Below, piece by piece: positions 35,423 through 44,728 of a stretch of DNA of 64,000 bases. The translations under genes and the position numbers were made by a program. Within the stretch, counting starts at the first letter, position 1, and each line of letters begins with the position of its first letter. The notes beneath the pieces were generated by a model. The model ran no database searches. It was not told the origin of the DNA and saw nothing but the letters and a program-made list of their open reading frames with translations. Origin of the DNA: SCN-70-22 sp046327755 (lineage in GTDB: Bacteria > Gemmatimonadota > Gemmatimonadetes > Gemmatimonadales > Gemmatimonadaceae); assembly GCA_046327755.1 (NCBI GenBank), contig JAXLXW010000001.1, forward strand, positions 620,001-684,000. The letters run 5' to 3'.

Positions 35423-35914
35423 GTGATTGCCTTCCTCGCCACGTTGTTCCTGTCCACCGGCGCGGGGAGCGCGCGTTCCATCGCCGAACGCGCTCCCGGT
35501 GACACCACGCGCTGCGTTGCAGCTGCCGACTTCCTGCGCAGGACACAGCAGATGATCGTCGTGCTCGAAGCCGATACCGTGGACGACTGGCGCACCAAGG
35601 AGCGCCTGCCGGGGTGTCGCGCCACGGCGGCGGGAAGCACGCGCCTCGGCGTCGCCGCCGAAGCGGTGCGCTTCTACGAGCGGCTGCGCGCTTCGGGATG
35701 GGCGCGCACTCCGGACCCGCGCGATGCCCCCAACGAGGCCTCGCTGCGCTTTCGGCACCAGGTGACGGATTGCCTCTTCAACGTTTACGAAGTGCCGCGC
35801 CTCTTCACGGACGCCGAGTTCGCGGTGAACGATTCCGTGCGCCTGGCCCCTGGCGAGGCGCGCTACCAGGTCCTGGTGCAGTGCGTCGCGGCGCTCCCCG
35901 CAGCCCCCCGCTAG
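35423..35914 (+). CDS. Hypothetical secreted protein
   Basis: 163 residues if started at GTG 35423, which places a hydrophobic signal (VIAFLATLFLSTGAGSA) at the N-terminus; a TTG at 35375 is also in frame. The mature part has four Cys (RCVAAADF, PGCRAT, TDCLFNV, VQCVAAL), likely two disulfides, and a length of about 140 residues. No family recognised. Divergent from cbbM. Confidence 0.55.
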   Translation: MIAFLATLFLSTGAGSARSIAERAPGDTTRCVAAADFLRRTQQMIVVLEADTVDDWRTKERLPGCRATAAGSTRLGVAAEAVRFYERLRASGWARTPDPRDAPNEASLRFRHQVTDCLFNVYEVPRLFTDAEFAVNDSVRLAPGEARYQVLVQCVAALPAAPR

Positions 35915-36304
35915 GGTCTGACGCTCGCCGCCCCCGAAGCACCGACTTTCCGGGGATTCCCTACGCCTTGCAGGGTGTTCCCGACTGCCGGACGCCTGGA
36001 AACCGCTAGGCTGGGGCACCTCCAGAATGCTGGCTCCAGCGCTCCACAACCCGTGGGTGCTGCGCCTGTTTGGATGGGGTCCCGCTTGGACGTCCTGCCG
36101 CGGCGCAACGCATTCCTTGCGACGCCAGGGCCTCCTCCCTGCCCCATCGCCCTGACTCCGTTCCCCACCGCGCCCCTGCGCGCCGTCGCCCCGCATCGAG
36201 CGTCTCGATCGTCGCCGGCACCCAGCTACCGCGGATGAGTGCATCGGTGTCGGCCACGTGCCGGCGCCGCGAGCCGCAGGCCAACGCTCAGCAGGAGGTG
36301 CGGT
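35915..36304. other. Gene-free stretch
   Basis: About 390 bases between a hypothetical secreted protein and a small membrane protein. Frames here are Pro/Arg-rich and unconvincing; no tRNA, repeat or terminator was seen. Confidence 0.4.
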
Positions 36305-36481
36305 ATGGAGGCCCTCAGGAACGGCGTGCTGTACACGGTGCTCGCCTTCGTCGCCGTCATGATCGCCGCAAGCGTGGTCGCGGCCGTGATTCGCGCCGTG
36401 ACCCTCCTCTCCCGCCGGCTGCGCCACGGCGTCACCCCGCCGCACGCGGCCGACCCGATCGCTGGCGGCCCAGCGCTCTGA
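36305..36481 (+). CDS. Small single-helix membrane protein
   Basis: 58 residues from ATG 36305 with a good ribosome-binding site (AGGAGG, seven bases upstream). One hydrophobic helix (VLYTVLAFVAVMIAASVVAAVI), then a basic stretch (LLSRRLRHG), giving N-out/C-in by the positive-inside rule. Size and layout recall OadG-like gamma subunits or other stabilising micro-proteins, but no partner genes are nearby and no family is claimed. Followed by a strong terminator. Confidence 0.6.
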   Translation: MEALRNGVLYTVLAFVAVMIAASVVAAVIRAVTLLSRRLRHGVTPPHAADPIAGGPAL

Positions 36482-36557
36482 GTTCCGTCATCCGCGTGGT
36501 GGTTGGACACATCGCCTCCGCGCTCTCGCATCGCGGGCGCGTCGAGTGCGCCTGACG

Positions 36558-36600
36558 ACGGCGGCCGGACCCTACGGGGATCCGGCCGCCGTTTTCGTCT
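36558..36600 (+). terminator. Strong intrinsic terminator
   Basis: Perfect 12-bp stem (ACGGCGGCCGGA / TCCGGCCGCCGT) followed by TTTTCGTCT. It ends the small membrane protein transcript and reaches the stop codon of the convergent porin-like gene. Confidence 0.85.
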
Positions 36601-37837
36601 ACATCGCCGCCGCCAGCATCACGGTCAGCAGGCGGTTCCCGTCACCCGGGCGCGGCGTATACGCCGTCCCCGAGCGCAACGTCCAGTTCACCTGCAACTG
36701 CACGTTCTGGTGCAGGTGGTAGATGCCGCCCATGGTCACCGCATTGTCGCGGTGATGATCGACTTCACCGTTGTCGCCGGAGCGGAAGCCCAGCAGGATC
36801 GATCCGCGCTCGGGTAGCACGCCGACCTCCGTGGCCACCGCGGCGGCGCTGCGGTCGTTAGGCGCCGGGTTGAAGATGTTCGGGCTCGCGGCGTGCTCTC
36901 CCGACCCGTCCGCCCTCGCCAGCGACGCGAAGAGCCCCACCGGGTACTTCCCCAGCTTCCCATTCGCCTGGCCATCGATCGCCCAGGCGCGCGTGTTGAT
37001 CGAGGAAACACGCCCATCGCCACGCCCGTCATCGAGGCGCGCCGCGCCGTACCACTTCTGCACGCCAAGTCCGACGTCCCACGACCCCACGTTCGGCGTC
37101 ACGGCAAAGCGCGCGTAGTTCGCTGTCGGCATCGGGCTCGCACGCCCCTCGGCCGTCGCCAGGTGCACGGGTGACCAGCGCGTCACGTTCGCGAAGAACC
37201 GATGGTCGGACACGGCAAACGTCGCCCCCGACGCCGGCGTCGCGGTCCCCACGTACTGCTGCGCCGAGAACTCGGTCCGATGCTCCATGAAGCGGATGTT
37301 GCGCACCGCCCCCGTGCTGAGCAATTCGAAGCCGTACGCGGCGCCAAGGCCGTCCGTCGTGAACGGGACGACCGATGCGCGCACGCCCTTCACGTTGTAC
37401 GAAAACGGCACCTTGAAGCCGGCGAGCACTGGGGCGTCCTTCGACGGCAGCTGCCCTTCGAGCAGGAAGCCGATGTTCTCGCTCACGCGCCCCGCAAGCA
37501 GGAGCGCGAACTCATCGGGAAACTGCAGTTCGCCAGAGTTGGTAGAACGCGTCCCCGGCGCGTCGACCCCATTCGTCTTCTGGAAGCGCACCTTGAAGAA
37601 GAGCGCCGCGTTGAGTACGGCGGGGATGGACAGGCGCCCTCCTTCGACCTTCGCCTGCGCACCGACCATCGTGTACCCATCGGCCTTGAACTTCCGGCCG
37701 AACGCATTCAGCGAGGGAAAATGTTGCGTGTGACAACCGGAGCACGCGAGCCCGGTTTGTCGAGCAAAGGCCGGCAGGGCCTCGGCCGCGGAGGGAAGGG
37801 ACAACAAAGCGAGCGCCACGACTGCGGCGGAGCGCAT
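36599..37837 (-). CDS. Outer-membrane-type protein with N-terminal CxxCH haem motif
   Basis: 412 residues from ATG 37837. A signal peptide (MRSAAVVALALLSLPSAAEA) is followed by PAFARQTGLACSGCHTQHFPSLNAFGRKFKADGY. This has a single CSGCH haem-attachment motif and the N-terminal pattern of porin-like cytochrome-associated proteins. The remainder alternates short hydrophobic and polar stretches consistent with a beta-barrel and ends in NRLLTVMLAAAM. Two monohaem cytochrome genes follow upstream on the same strand, suggesting an electron-transfer or nitrite/organohalide-type respiratory module. Function otherwise unknown. Confidence 0.7.
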   Translation of the reverse strand: MRSAAVVALALLSLPSAAEALPAFARQTGLACSGCHTQHFPSLNAFGRKFKADGYTMVGAQAKVEGGRLSIPAVLNAALFFKVRFQKTNGVDAPGTRSTNSGELQFPDEFALLLAGRVSENIGFLLEGQLPSKDAPVLAGFKVPFSYNVKGVRASVVPFTTDGLGAAYGFELLSTGAVRNIRFMEHRTEFSAQQYVGTATPASGATFAVSDHRFFANVTRWSPVHLATAEGRASPMPTANYARFAVTPNVGSWDVGLGVQKWYGAARLDDGRGDGRVSSINTRAWAIDGQANGKLGKYPVGLFASLARADGSGEHAASPNIFNPAPNDRSAAAVATEVGVLPERGSILLGFRSGDNGEVDHHRDNAVTMGGIYHLHQNVQLQVNWTLRSGTAYTPRPGDGNRLLTVMLAAAM

Positions 37838-38030
37838 GACGGAATTCCTCGATGGTGATGTGGTGGGGGTTATGAGGGGGGGAATGAACGCGGCAGCCTG
37901 CATGTTGGCGGGCGTGTCGTCAGCGCCGGCACAACGGACGGAGCAATCGTGGGAGTCAGGTCGGCGCAGGGCGGGCTCCCCAAGGGGCCGCCGGGAGCTG
38001 TTCCTCCGCTCCGGGCGGCCCGCACGCGCC

Positions 38031-38480
38031 CTAGGGCGACTCGCCTCGGTGGTTCACGGCCCAGATGAACGACGCAACGAGGACGGCCTCATCGGGCTTG
38101 ATCCCGTTCGGCAGCGCCACCATCACCGTCCCTTGCACGCCGGATGAGATCACGCGAACCAGTTCGGGGAAGGCGCCATCCTTGGCGTCCTTCCACCCGC
38201 TGGTCTTGCGGTGCGGCGGAGCGATCGCCGATCCCTCCATCTTCTCACCGTGACACACAATGCAGGCACCCTTGCCGCGGTAGATCTTGCGACCCTTCGC
38301 AATCATGTCCGCCGAGATTGCGCTGGTATCGGGCAGCGCCGTGCCCGCCGCGGCCGTTGCCGCGCCGCGCCCATCGGCGGGTTGTTGCGCCTGAACCCTA
38401 ACTGCCATCAGCAGGATTGCTGCGCCGAGGGTCAGCGAGAAGACACGGGAGCGTCGAGCAACGGCATTCTGCCTGATCAT
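38031..38480 (-). CDS. Monohaem c-type cytochrome
   Basis: 149 residues from ATG 38480. Signal peptide, then ISADMIAKGRKIYRGKGACIVCHGEKMEGSA with one CxxCH, and a distal Met candidate in GTVMVALPNGI. Class I cytochrome c fold of about 95 residues. It is a close paralogue of the next gene (same spacing GRKxYxGxxxCxVCHG, GWK, GTxMVAxPNGI). Periplasmic electron carrier; partner oxidase not in the window. Confidence 0.85.
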   Translation of the reverse strand: MIRQNAVARRSRVFSLTLGAAILLMAVRVQAQQPADGRGAATAAAGTALPDTSAISADMIAKGRKIYRGKGACIVCHGEKMEGSAIAPPHRKTSGWKDAKDGAFPELVRVISSGVQGTVMVALPNGIKPDEAVLVASFIWAVNHRGESP

Positions 38481-38697
38481 GTGACAGCCTCTCGCTGATG
38501 GTCGATGTCGGGGGGAGCGCTGAAGCGGCGCTATTGTAGCACTGATCACCGAATACGTACCCATCAGGTTGGATAGGCGCGTCCAACCCGGCAGGAGTGT
38601 AGAATGGGGACAACTTGATTCCTGAAGTATCTCCGATCGTCGCGGTCGCGTCGTCGTACGCGCTCGACAGGCGCAATCCTGCCGTCGCAACAGGCCA

Positions 38698-39183
38698 TTA
38701 GGGCTTCGCGTCGAGGTGATTCACCGACCAGATGTACGTCGCGAGCGCAGAAGCATCCTGTACGCTGATCCCGTTCGGGCGCGCGACCATCAGTGTTCCG
38801 GGAATGCCATCCACGATCACGCGCGCCAACTCCTCGATGGACCCGTCTCGCGCGTACTTCCATCCCGCGCTTCGCTTGTGCGCCGGCGCCACCGCGGTCC
38901 CCTCCATGTGGGAGCCATGGCAGACCACGCAGCCGGCGCGCCCCTTATAGAGCTTGCGGCCGGCGTCGATGACCTGTGGCGATATCTGCGCGCTGTCCGG
39001 CGTCGCGGGGCGCGTGGCTTGTGCGACAAGTTCGGATGCCGTCAGCGACTGCGCGCTCGTGGAGAGTGCGAGAACTGCTGCGATCGACGAAAACGTCGCG
39101 ACCACCGCGTACGCGCGGCGTGTCCTGCTGCCTATCGGGCGAGAGCTTGATGAGTGATCGGCACACATGGCGTGTTCCGCCAT
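38698..39183 (-). CDS. Monohaem c-type cytochrome, paralogue
   Basis: 161 residues from ATG 39183, chosen for its AGGAGG site eight bases upstream; ATG 39210 is also possible. Signal-anchor stretch (YAVVATFSSIAAVLALSTSAQS) then QVIDAGRKLYKGRAGCVVCHGSHMEGTAVAP with CxxCH and distal GTLMVARPNGI. The signal is preceded by about 30 hydrophilic residues. Tandem duplicate of the cytochrome at 38031-38480, separated by about 215 bases that hold no gene. Confidence 0.83.
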   Translation of the reverse strand: MAEHAMCADHSSSSRPIGSRTRRAYAVVATFSSIAAVLALSTSAQSLTASELVAQATRPATPDSAQISPQVIDAGRKLYKGRAGCVVCHGSHMEGTAVAPAHKRSAGWKYARDGSIEELARVIVDGIPGTLMVARPNGISVQDASALATYIWSVNHLDAKP

Positions 39184-39341
39184 CACGGCGGCCTCCTGGT
39201 GTACCGTCATCAATTCGCATAGGCCGTGCCTCGACAGATGGGGACGTGTCACCCCGGCGCCGGCCGGCCGTCACGCGCAACGTACGTCGTGACGAGGCAC
39301 GGCGCGACGGTTCCGGGGAGCCGCCGCCTAACGCGTGTCAA

Positions 39342-40199
39342 TCAGGCGATCATCTCCGGTTCCATGACCCGCTCGACGACGCCGCCGGATGGTGCACTGA
39401 CGAAGTAGCACTTCGCTCCCGCGCGCGAGGTGACCACGCGCTTCACCTGCCCATCTTCGAAGTAGATCCCGGCATCCTCGTCGCAGGCATAGCCCGGCTT
39501 CATCTCGCCCGAGCCAATGAGCTTGTGGTAGAGCGGGCGACGCCCGGCTTCCACGTCGTAATGCGGCGAGTGGCTCCCGGGCAGGATCCCCAGGCACTTC
39601 ACGATCGACAGCGCCTTCGGGCGCGAGTCGGTGGTCCCTTCCTCGAACCAGCACAACGAGCCAGCGCTCGCCCCGCCCAGGACAATGCCGCGGTTGTACG
39701 CCTCGCGCAGGATCACGTCGATCCCCTGCGCCTTCCAGATGGCCTGCTGATTGAGCGTGTTGCCACCGGAGACGACGATGCCATCCATCGACAGGAGCAC
39801 TTCGTCCCATCCCTGCTTCTGCGACAGGCTCTCGATGAACGACGGCTGGTCCAGCGGGTGCACGTTGAGCGGTGCGCATTGCCGGTAGAACCAGATGATG
39901 CCGTCCATCGCGTCGGCCGAAGCGGTCGGCAGGTAACAGATGCGGGGACGCGGCTTTCCCGTCAGCTGCGCCATGTAGCGGATGTACGGCGTGTTGTAGC
40001 CGCCGCCCGCAATGAGGATCTTGCGCGTGACGGCGGCGGAGGAGGTCGTGGGCTCCATGAGCGATGCAGGGGTTGGAGGCAGAGCCGGTTCGGACAACGG
40101 GGGTGCCGCGGGGGCGTCGAGCGCGCCAGCGACAAGGTGAGTGGCACCGGCGCCGAGCGTGGCGATGGCCGACGTGGCGAGGAAGTCGCGGCGTTGCAT
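39342..40199 (-). CDS. Exported S51-family peptidase (peptidase E/cyanophycinase-like)
   Basis: 285 residues from ATG 40199. Twin-arginine signal (MQRRDFLATSAIATLGAGAT). Family signature: ILIAGGGYNTPYIRYM, VVSGGNTLNQQAIWK and the nucleophile elbow GIVLGGASAGSLCWFEEG with catalytic Ser. Members hydrolyse alpha-aspartyl dipeptides or cyanophycin; with no cyanophycin synthetase nearby, an exported aspartyl dipeptidase role is more likely. The Tat signal suggests folding in the cytoplasm. Confidence 0.85.
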   Translation of the reverse strand: MQRRDFLATSAIATLGAGATHLVAGALDAPAAPPLSEPALPPTPASLMEPTTSSAAVTRKILIAGGGYNTPYIRYMAQLTGKPRPRICYLPTASADAMDGIIWFYRQCAPLNVHPLDQPSFIESLSQKQGWDEVLLSMDGIVVSGGNTLNQQAIWKAQGIDVILREAYNRGIVLGGASAGSLCWFEEGTTDSRPKALSIVKCLGILPGSHSPHYDVEAGRRPLYHKLIGSGEMKPGYACDEDAGIYFEDGQVKRVVTSRAGAKCYFVSAPSGGVVERVMEPEMIA

Positions 40200-40383
40200 G
40201 CGGAGAACGATCAGTGAGGTTCGGGTCGCAGGTCGTGACGCAGGGATCGGTCCCGACGGAGCGAGCGTGCTCTGGGGGAATGCAAGACGGCGCGCCGGTT
40301 CGCGACGCGCCGTCCTCGAACTTCACGAGGGCCAGCCGTGCAGCGCTACCGCCAGCTGCATGACCGCCGCATCGTGAGCGCCG

Positions 40384-41544
40384 CTAGCGACGAGCCACCG
40401 GCTCCAGGCGCACCACACTCGTCGGCTTTCCCGTCGCATCGTCGATCGCGAGATAGATGTAGCCGTCCGGCCCCTGACGCACGTCGCGAATGCGCCCGAG
40501 CCCGCGCACCGGATGCTCGGCCATGTCGGCCTTCTGCCCGTTGAGCGTGAAGCGCGTGACGCGCTCGCCGGAGAGCCCGCCGGCGAAGAGCATCCCCTTC
40601 CACTCGGGGAACTTGTCGCCGGTGTAGAGCATCAGCCCCGAGGCACCGATCGACGGCACCCACACCGACACCGGCTGCTCCATCCCTTCGCGCGTGGTCC
40701 CGGTGTGTATGGCGAGCCCCGTGCGATAGTTGACGCCGAAGCCGATCACCGGCCACCCGTAGTTGGCCCCCGGCTTGATCAGGTTGAGTTCATCGCCCCC
40801 CTGCGGCCCGTGCTCGGTTTCCCACACGTCGCCGGTGGCCGGGTTCACCAGGAGCCCCTGCATGTTGCGATGGCCGTAGCTGTAGATCTCCGGCTGCGCC
40901 CCGGCCCTTCCAACGAACGGGTTGTCATTCGGCACGCTCCCGTCGTCGTTGAGGCGGAGCACCTTGCCATGATGATTGGAGAGATCCTGCGCGGGATGCG
41001 CCTCGAGGTTTCCGGCCGGCGGCACCATGCGATCGCCGACGGTCACGAAGAGGTGCCCTTTGCCATCGAAGGCGAGCCGCGAGCCGAAGTGGCCGATCGT
41101 CCCCACCGTCTTGGCCACGAAGATGTCGGCGAGTCCGACGAGCTTGTCGTGCTCGAACTTCGCGCGCGCGACGGCGGTCGTCGTCTTCCCGCTGTCGTCC
41201 ACCGGCTTGGAGTAGGTGACGTAGACGTAGTGGTTGTTGGCGAAGTCCGGGTGCACGGCGACGTCGAGCAACCCCGCCTGCCCGCGCGTCGCGACGGTGG
41301 GGACCCCTTCCACCGGCGTGTCGAGGAGCTTGCCCTTCCGCACAATGCGCAGCCGCCCCGGTCGTTCGGTGATGAGGATGTCGCCGCCCGGAACGAAGGC
41401 GATCCCCCACGGCTGCACGAGCCCGGGAGCCACGGTGACCACCTTGAAGTCGTGCAACGCGGACTTCTGCACCGTCCCCTGCGCGGGGAGGGCGGCAGCT
41501 GCAACGCACGCCAGCGACACGGCCGAAATTGCCTGACGAACCAT
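40384..41544 (-). CDS. PQQ-dependent aldose sugar dehydrogenase-like protein
   Basis: 386 residues from ATG 41544 with signal peptide (MVRQAISAVSLACVAAAALPAQG). Six-bladed soluble glucose/sorbosone dehydrogenase fold: GLVQPWGIAFVPGGDILITERPGRLRIV, TVGTIGHFGSRLAFDGKGHLFVTVGDR, YSYGHRNMQGL, WETEHGPQGGDELNLI and NYGWP. This is the YliI/Asd type, which oxidises aldoses in the periplasm using pyrroloquinoline quinone. No pqq synthesis genes occur in the window. Confidence 0.88.
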   Translation of the reverse strand: MVRQAISAVSLACVAAAALPAQGTVQKSALHDFKVVTVAPGLVQPWGIAFVPGGDILITERPGRLRIVRKGKLLDTPVEGVPTVATRGQAGLLDVAVHPDFANNHYVYVTYSKPVDDSGKTTTAVARAKFEHDKLVGLADIFVAKTVGTIGHFGSRLAFDGKGHLFVTVGDRMVPPAGNLEAHPAQDLSNHHGKVLRLNDDGSVPNDNPFVGRAGAQPEIYSYGHRNMQGLLVNPATGDVWETEHGPQGGDELNLIKPGANYGWPVIGFGVNYRTGLAIHTGTTREGMEQPVSVWVPSIGASGLMLYTGDKFPEWKGMLFAGGLSGERVTRFTLNGQKADMAEHPVRGLGRIRDVRQGPDGYIYLAIDDATGKPTSVVRLEPVARR

Positions 41545-41608
41545 CGATCTCTCCGGGGCTAACGAGGGTGATTGAGCGAACGATCTCATGAATGCGGGCG
41601 AGGCGTCG

Positions 41609-42733
41609 TCACTTGACGCCGAGTCGCTGGCGCAGGAAGGAAAGGGTACGGGGCCACGCGTCCTTGGTCGCCGCGAGGTTGGCCGCTTCCTCGGCTTCGT
41701 CACGCTGCGCCTTGGGATCGTCCTGCGCGCGAAGAAAGCCGTGCACTGCCCCCTCGTAGTTCACGCCGGTGTACGTCTTGCCCTTGGCCTTCATGATCGA
41801 GTCGAGTTGCGGCATCGCCGCGGCGATGCGGGCGTCCTTGGAACCGTTGAGCAGCATCATCGGCACCTTGATCCTGGCAATGGAGTCGGCGTTGACCGAC
41901 GCCGGCACTGCGGCCGATGTCGCCGTCGCCGGCGAGCCGCCGGTCATGTAGGGGAGGCCGTAGTACGCCACGCCTCCCACAAACCCCTTCACGCCGCCGT
42001 GGACGGCGTGCATGAATGTCGTCGTTCCACCCCAGCAGTAGCCGAAGACCGCGTACTTCGCGACCGCCGCCGGTTGCATCATGGCGTAGTTCGCCGCGGC
42101 GACGATGGCGCGATTGCGCTCGGCCGCGTCGACGCCGGCAATCAGGCGGCGCGCCGTGTCCGCCGGGAGTTCGATCGAACTCGGCCCGCCGCGCACGCGC
42201 GACAGGAAGTCCGGGGCGATCGCGATGAAGCCATCAGCGGCGGCCTGGTCGGCCACGCTGCGCACCCAGGTCGAAAGGCCGAAGATCTCGTGCACCACGA
42301 CGACGACGGGCGCCTTGGCCGAGGACTTGGGGTAGACGATCCACGCCATGAGCGAATCGCTCGAGCCGGGCTCCCACGCGATCTTCACCCACTCGCCGTG
42401 GCGCGGCGTGGCGGCGAGGCGCGCCGCGGCGGTCCGCGCGCTGGGCGGGAGCCCTTCGATCCCCTGCTGAGCAGCGCCAACCGCGAAGCTGGCGGGAGCA
42501 GCGCGATCGGCGGCGTTCATGTGCGCCGTGTGGTCGTCCATCCCTGCCATGACGCTGGCGCTGCTCGACGCGCTGGCGGTGCCGCTCGAGGAAAGGGACG
42601 AGGACGACGAGGAGCGCTGGACGGCGCACCCCGCACTGACGAACGTCAGCGCGAGAGTGATGGCGGCGACTGCGCGATGGGCGGAGACGTTGGCGAGGAA
42701 ACCGGCGGAACCGACGGTGGCGCGGCGGGGCAT
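41609..42733 (-). CDS. Dienelactone hydrolase-family lipoprotein
   Basis: 374 residues from ATG 42733. Lipoprotein-type signal (AAITLALTFVSAGC) followed by a Ser-rich linker (RSSSSSSLSSSGTAS). Alpha/beta hydrolase of the DLH class with Cys nucleophile in VFGYCWGGTTTF, Asp in LLNGSKDARI and His in GAVHGFLRA. Lys/Pro-free segment VVVVVHEIFGLSTWV is typical. Likely a cell-envelope esterase of unknown substrate. Confidence 0.85.
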   Translation of the reverse strand: MPRRATVGSAGFLANVSAHRAVAAITLALTFVSAGCAVQRSSSSSSLSSSGTASASSSASVMAGMDDHTAHMNAADRAAPASFAVGAAQQGIEGLPPSARTAAARLAATPRHGEWVKIAWEPGSSDSLMAWIVYPKSSAKAPVVVVVHEIFGLSTWVRSVADQAAADGFIAIAPDFLSRVRGGPSSIELPADTARRLIAGVDAAERNRAIVAAANYAMMQPAAVAKYAVFGYCWGGTTTFMHAVHGGVKGFVGGVAYYGLPYMTGGSPATATSAAVPASVNADSIARIKVPMMLLNGSKDARIAAAMPQLDSIMKAKGKTYTGVNYEGAVHGFLRAQDDPKAQRDEAEEAANLAATKDAWPRTLSFLRQRLGVK

Positions 42734-42999
42734 GAGGGGGACCTCGGCGAGTGGGTTGCGATGGAGTGGCGAACCGATGCCGGGGGCGCGGCAGGCTCTG
42801 CGTGGCGAGCCGCGCCCCTCTCGAGAGAGAAGTGGCGGGCGACGCCGGTGCGGCCATCGCGCGGGGTGGAGCGCCGCCGCGCGACGCGGGAGAGGATAGC
42901 GCCCGGCGGCCGCCCACGCGAGCGGCGGCGTTCGAACGATCTCTGCCGAAATGCCCGCCACCCGACCATGTTTGCCGTTCGCCCTCCGAAGCCCTCGAA

Positions 43000-44475
43000 A
43001 TGAAACGCGCCCTGATCGCCATTTTCAGCGCCATCGCGCTCCTCCTGGGGGCGATGGCGGTGAACGCAGCCCGCACCGCCCCCGCTCCCGCCGTTGGTGC
43101 CGCGGAGATTGCCATCCCGCCGATCGATACGGCGAACGCGGCGTTGCATCTGGCGGAGGCGGTGCGCTTTCCGACCGTCTCCCTCGCCTCGGGGGGGCCG
43201 ATCGACACCGCCGCGTTCGTCGGCGTGCACCAGTTCCTCACACAGCGCTTCCCGACGGCGCACGCCACGCTGTCGCGCGAGGTGGTGGGCGGGCTCTCGC
43301 TGCTCTACACGTGGAAGGGGAGCGACACCACGCTCGCCCCCGTGGTGTTGATGGGCCACTTCGACGTCGTTCCCGTCCCCGAACCCAACCTCAAGGAGTG
43401 GGAACACGCACCGTTTTCCGGCGACACGGCGAGCGGCTACGTCTGGGGGCGCGGAACGCTGGACGACAAGTCGACGGTGATCGCCGTGATGGAGGCGGTG
43501 GAAGGGTTGCTGCGCGCCGGCTTCGCGCCCAAGCGCACGATCTACCTCACCTTCGGGCACGACGAGGAGGTCGGCGGGATGTTCGGCGCCCGGGAGATCG
43601 TGAAGGTGCTGGTGGCCCGCGGGGTCACGCCGGCACTCGTGGTGGACGAGGGGGGCTTCATGGGGGCGGGGATGATCCCCGGCATCCCGCAGCGAGTGGC
43701 GATCGTCGGCATCGCGGAGAAGGGGTACGTCTCGTTGCGACTGACGGCTGTCGCCGAGGGCGGGCATTCGTCGATGCCCGGGCCGCGCACGGCGGTAGGG
43801 GCGCTCAGCCGCGCGATCGCGCGCCTCGAGGGCGATCCCTTCCCGTCGTCGCTCGACGGCCCCACGCGCGGGATGATCGAGGCGATGGCCCCCTATCAAT
43901 CGTTCCGCGAGCGTCTCGTCAGCAGCAACCTGTGGATCACCGCGCCCCTCCTCACGAAACTCCTGACCTCCAACCCCATGGGGGCTGCACTCCTGCACAC
44001 GACCGTCTCCCCCACCATGCTGAGCGCCGGGGTGAAGGACAACGTCCTCCCGCCGGAGGCGAGCGCGGTGGTGAACTTCCGCATCCGCCCCGGCGAGACC
44101 GTCGCGACGGTGATGGCGCGCGTGCGGCAGGTCGTCGCCGACAGCGCCGTGCGCGTCGAGCGCCTGGATTCGGTCGGCGTGGACCCGTCCCCTGTGTCCT
44201 CGACGCGAGACCCGGCGTACGCGCTCATCTCGCGGGCGATCGCCGGGATGGTCCCCGGCTCGAGCGTCCCGGTGATCCCCTACCTCGTGATGGGCGGGAC
44301 GGATGCCAAGTACTGGGGGCCGCACAGCGATCGCGTGTACCGCTTCCTCCCAATCCCGTTAGGCGAAGGCGACCGGTCACGCGTGCACGGCGTCAACGAG
44401 CGCGTCTCGGCGGCCGATTTCGCGGCGTCCATCGGCTTCTTCATGCGCCTCCTCAAGGGGAGCGACGCCCTCTAG
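43000..44475 (+). CDS. M20-family zinc carboxypeptidase (CPS1-like)
   Basis: 491 residues from ATG 43000, with an N-terminal signal-anchor helix (ALIAIFSAIALLLGAMAV). M20 metal ligands are all visible: VVLMGHFDVVPVP, WGRGTLDDKSTVIAVMEAVEG, TFGHDEEVGGMFGA (catalytic and metal Glu), LVVDEGGFM and the C-terminal LGEGDRSRVHGVNERVSAADF. The AEGGHSSMPGPRTAVGAL dimerisation lobe is present. This set is like yeast Cps1 and mammalian PM20D1, which cleave or form N-acyl amino acids. Confidence 0.9.
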   Translation: MKRALIAIFSAIALLLGAMAVNAARTAPAPAVGAAEIAIPPIDTANAALHLAEAVRFPTVSLASGGPIDTAAFVGVHQFLTQRFPTAHATLSREVVGGLSLLYTWKGSDTTLAPVVLMGHFDVVPVPEPNLKEWEHAPFSGDTASGYVWGRGTLDDKSTVIAVMEAVEGLLRAGFAPKRTIYLTFGHDEEVGGMFGAREIVKVLVARGVTPALVVDEGGFMGAGMIPGIPQRVAIVGIAEKGYVSLRLTAVAEGGHSSMPGPRTAVGALSRAIARLEGDPFPSSLDGPTRGMIEAMAPYQSFRERLVSSNLWITAPLLTKLLTSNPMGAALLHTTVSPTMLSAGVKDNVLPPEASAVVNFRIRPGETVATVMARVRQVVADSAVRVERLDSVGVDPSPVSSTRDPAYALISRAIAGMVPGSSVPVIPYLVMGGTDAKYWGPHSDRVYRFLPIPLGEGDRSRVHGVNERVSAADFAASIGFFMRLLKGSDAL

Positions 44476-44728
44476 TCGGCCCTCGCGCCAGCCGGCGCGG
44501 GTGCAGGGGGCGCCGGGCCGTCGCCTCCTGGCCGCGCAAGGCCGGCGGGCCCCGCGTGATGTCCGGGGAATCGCCGACCCCGCTCCGGGGTGCCCGTTGC
44601 GATGATCGAGGGGGTGAGGCGCGTGCGGCCTAACGGGCGTTCGCTCGTGCCTGCTTGCCCTCCCCTTCGCCGCTCCCCGTATTGGGAGCGCACGCCAGCC
44701 AAGTCGTCTCGATCTTCCAGAGCGAAAC

